A model generated the notes under the pieces. The model searched no databases. It was given only the letters and a program-made list of their open reading frames with translations, and had not been told where the DNA came from. Made by a program: the position numbers and the translations under genes. From positions 1-6,645 of the forward strand of contig JAVVTQ010000060.1 in assembly GCA_036653595.1 (NCBI GenBank): a stretch of DNA of 6,645 nucleotides, given 5' to 3'. Positions within the stretch are counted from its first letter, which is position 1. Each line of letters starts with the position of its first letter. Shown here in pieces: positions 5,019-6,645 of this stretch. This stretch comes from JAVVTQ01 sp036653595 (GTDB lineage: Bacteria; Bacillota; Clostridia; Oscillospirales; Ruminococcaceae).

Positions 5019-6645
5019 ATGGACAACAAAGACAACGAGAATCTGGACAAGCTCTTACAGGAGCTGAGAGAAAAGCGGGAAATCGCCATGCACGAGGACG
5101 CAGAGCAGCAAAGCCCCGACTCGGTGCAGGATGGCTTTGAGCTTTCGCAAAATTTCTTTATCGGCAGTGACATGCCGAAGAACACAGAGGAATTTGACGA
5201 GACACAGCGCGACGACGCCAATGATGCTTCAAAGAACTCTCCTCTTCCTGTAAAGCACAAGCGCCGAAAGAAATTTGCTTTCACAAAAAAGGCAATTATC
5301 ATCTTGTCAGCATCGGGTGTGCTGGCAGCATCTTTGATTGTCTGTCTCGTTGTGTTTTTGTCCGGCAGAGGCGTTCCCCCTGCCACAACGGTCGACATAA
5401 ATGTCAAGGACGAATATGTGACGAGCCTCAATGTCAACGAGAGCGAATATGCCAAAACACTGCTCAAAAAGACAGATGACGCGGGTGACAAGTACGTCAA
5501 GGATACCCTCTTTATCGGTGACAGCAACACTGCCAGAATTGAGCTTTACGGCTTTTTGGGGCTTGAAAATGTCATCGGCATAGAGTCCATGGCCATAGGC
5601 GCGGTCGCCACCGAAAAGTGCGTTTATTTTCAGGGGCTGTCAGAGCCTGTGACTATTCCGCAGGCCGTCAAAATGATGCAGCCACGCAGAATAATAATAA
5701 ATTTCGGCACAAACAACTTGATGAATGACGATGCCGAGGGCTTTATCAAGGACTATAAAGAGGCGCTCAAAGCGATTAGAGATGCGTACAAATACAGCGA
5801 TATAATCATCTCCTCCGTGCCGCCTCTCAGCAGTTCGCTCAATTCCACAAGCAAATACCTCAAGCAGGAAATTGTCGATGAATACAACCTTGTGCTGCTG
5901 AAGTTTGCAAAGGAAAACGGATATACTTTTTTGGACATAGCGGAGGTTCTCAAGTCCACAAAGGGCACAATAAAGGACAACTTCGTCATTGAGGACGGCA
6001 TTCATATTTCAAAGGCGGGATTTCAGGCATATTTCAGATATGTGCGCACGCACCCGCATATTGCGGACGACCTTCGCCCGACACCGCTCAAGGATTGTCC
6101 GACACGGCGCCATGCTCCGCGGCCCGTCGTGGAGGAGGAAAAAGACTTTGACTGCGCTGTCGTGTCCTCAAAAGCGCTCGGTAAGTTTGTCGGCTACGGC
6201 TTCAAATTGACGCAGAAGACAGATGACCTTTCAAAGGCCACAAAGATTATATACACGGTCCCCGTCGAGGCGAAAAGCGGCGAGGAGGACAGCTATGGCA
6301 CGGCGCTTTTCCAGTTTGTGCTCAATCAAAACCCGATGACGCAGGGCAGAGTTGCCATAACCTACAGCACCAGCGAAACTGCGCATACTTTCACCATTTA
6401 TCTCCTTGCACCGCTTGAACCGCACGGCTCGAAAGAAAATCCGCATGTCTTCGGACAGTGGAAGATTATAGTTCCGGCGACGTGCACCGTTGATGGTTCG
6501 AGAGAGCGTGTCTGCACTATTGGGGACTGCAAGGAAAAAGAGACTGAAATTATACCGGCAGGCCACAAATGGGAGGCGTGGACGGAGACTGTCAAGGCCA
6601 CCTGCACCACGGCCGGCAAGCGCAACCACACGTGCTCTGTGTGCA
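5019..6645 (+). CDS. Membrane-anchored SGNH/GDSL-type hydrolase with C-terminal Cys repeats (3' end outside window)
   Basis: The frame is open from the ATG at 5019 to the window edge, giving 542 residues without a stop. Residues 1-78 are hydrophilic and acidic, 79-91 are basic (KHKRRKKFAFTKK), and 92-115 form one membrane segment, so the remainder should face outside (type II topology). Residues 162-340 look like an SGNH hydrolase: block I FIGDSN with nucleophile Ser169, a block II glycine in MAIGAV (Gly194), block III FGTNN (Asn232), and block V DGIH with Asp326 and His329. A beta-rich segment I do not recognise spans about 375-483. Cysteine repeats begin at 485. Such enzymes often remove or transfer acyl groups on cell-wall sugars; the substrate here is unknown. 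The start is chosen because it gives the intact hydrophilic N-terminus; GGA at 5007-5009 is a weak ribosome site. Codon use resembles its neighbours. Confidence 0.85.
   Translation, partial: MDNKDNENLDKLLQELREKREIAMHEDAEQQSPDSVQDGFELSQNFFIGSDMPKNTEEFDETQRDDANDASKNSPLPVKHKRRKKFAFTKKAIIILSASGVLAASLIVCLVVFLSGRGVPPATTVDINVKDEYVTSLNVNESEYAKTLLKKTDDAGDKYVKDTLFIGDSNTARIELYGFLGLENVIGIESMAIGAVATEKCVYFQGLSEPVTIPQAVKMMQPRRIIINFGTNNLMNDDAEGFIKDYKEALKAIRDAYKYSDIIISSVPPLSSSLNSTSKYLKQEIVDEYNLVLLKFAKENGYTFLDIAEVLKSTKGTIKDNFVIEDGIHISKAGFQAYFRYVRTHPHIADDLRPTPLKDCPTRRHAPRPVVEEEKDFDCAVVSSKALGKFVGYGFKLTQKTDDLSKATKIIYTVPVEAKSGEEDSYGTALFQFVLNQNPMTQGRVAITYSTSETAHTFTIYLLAPLEPHGSKENPHVFGQWKIIVPATCTVDGSRERVCTIGDCKEKETEIIPAGHKWEAWTETVKATCTTAGKRNHTCSVC
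6471..6644 (+). repeat. Two tandem 40-residue Cys repeats ('ATCT..G...C..C') in the SGNH protein
   Basis: Residues 487-526 of the SGNH protein carry ATCTVDGSRERVC, then a second cysteine and IIPAGHKW. The pattern restarts 40 residues later as ATCTTAGKRNHTCSVC, where the window ends. Units beginning ATCT, followed by a glycine, a cysteine pair and an 'IPA.GH.W' motif, are familiar from clostridial surface proteins, often in many copies. The second cysteine pair is C-x4-C in the first unit (Cys499, Cys504) and C-x2-C in the second (Cys539, Cys542). They probably form a stalk or a binding region outside the cell. The copy number cannot be seen here. Confidence 0.8.

Noticed and set aside
5009..5021. 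ATG at 5009 as start of the last gene
   Set aside because: It is in a different frame that leads to a short basic product; the ATG at 5019 opens the 542-residue SGNH frame.
4571..5140. Plus-strand open frame of 189 codons across the CD1247-like gene and the next start
   Set aside because: It is a Arg/Thr/Ser-rich shadow frame of the acidic zinc-ribbon gene and runs through the intergenic hairpin.
4949..5530. Open frame on the minus strand opposite the start of the SGNH gene (193 codons)
   Set aside because: The serine-rich product is what the reverse of acidic, hydrophilic coding sequence gives. The + strand frame has a membrane segment and catalytic motifs, so it is the real gene.

Overview
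The window reads as ordinary chromosomal DNA of a Gram-positive anaerobe of the class Clostridia, possibly Oscillospirales or a relative. The signs are a leucyl-tRNA synthetase of the Bacillus/Clostridium type, a YqeG-family HAD phosphatase, the pair Xaa-Pro peptidase then elongation factor P (the same pairing as yqhT-efp in Bacillus subtilis), and directly after efp a protein with the clostridial 'CD1247-like' N-terminal domain. Purine-rich Shine-Dalgarno sites, frequent ATA isoleucine codons and a surface protein with 'ATCT..G' cysteine repeats fit the same group. All genes lie on the + strand, and no gap between genes exceeds about 130 bases. I see no mobile element, CRISPR array, tRNA or rRNA.

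Layout. (1) Positions 1-920 are the C-terminal 305 codons of leuS; its 5' part lies outside the window. A short inverted repeat overlaps its stop codon. (2) A perfect-consensus promoter (TTGACA, 17 bp, TATAAT) drives rpsU (ribosomal protein S21, GTG start, 58 residues), which closes with a strong intrinsic terminator. rpsU therefore looks like a one-gene transcript. (3) A second promoter (TTGAAA, 17 bp, TATACT) starts a tightly packed run: yqeG, an endonuclease-IV-like TIM-barrel gene overlapping it as ATGA, and an M24B Xaa-Pro peptidase overlapping by 14 nt. (4) A third promoter with an extended -10 precedes efp. The CD1247-like zinc-ribbon gene follows efp after 4 nt. (5) A long hairpin with a poor U-tract separates these from a large membrane-anchored SGNH-hydrolase gene that runs off the right edge.

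Much of the window serves translation: charging of tRNA-Leu, the small ribosomal subunit, and relief of polyproline stalling by EF-P, with an Xaa-Pro peptidase acting on proline-containing peptides beside it. The YqeG phosphatase and the TIM-barrel metalloenzyme have less certain substrates. The least characterised genes are the last two: an acidic, zinc-ribbon protein with a tail of four Cys-x-Cys pairs, and a type II membrane protein whose outer part carries an SGNH hydrolase domain, an unrecognised beta-rich segment and cysteine-containing repeats. I do not see a complete new defence or mobile system here. The best candidates for new biology are these two proteins, a metal-ligand substitution in the endonuclease-IV-like protein, and the control region of rpsU.
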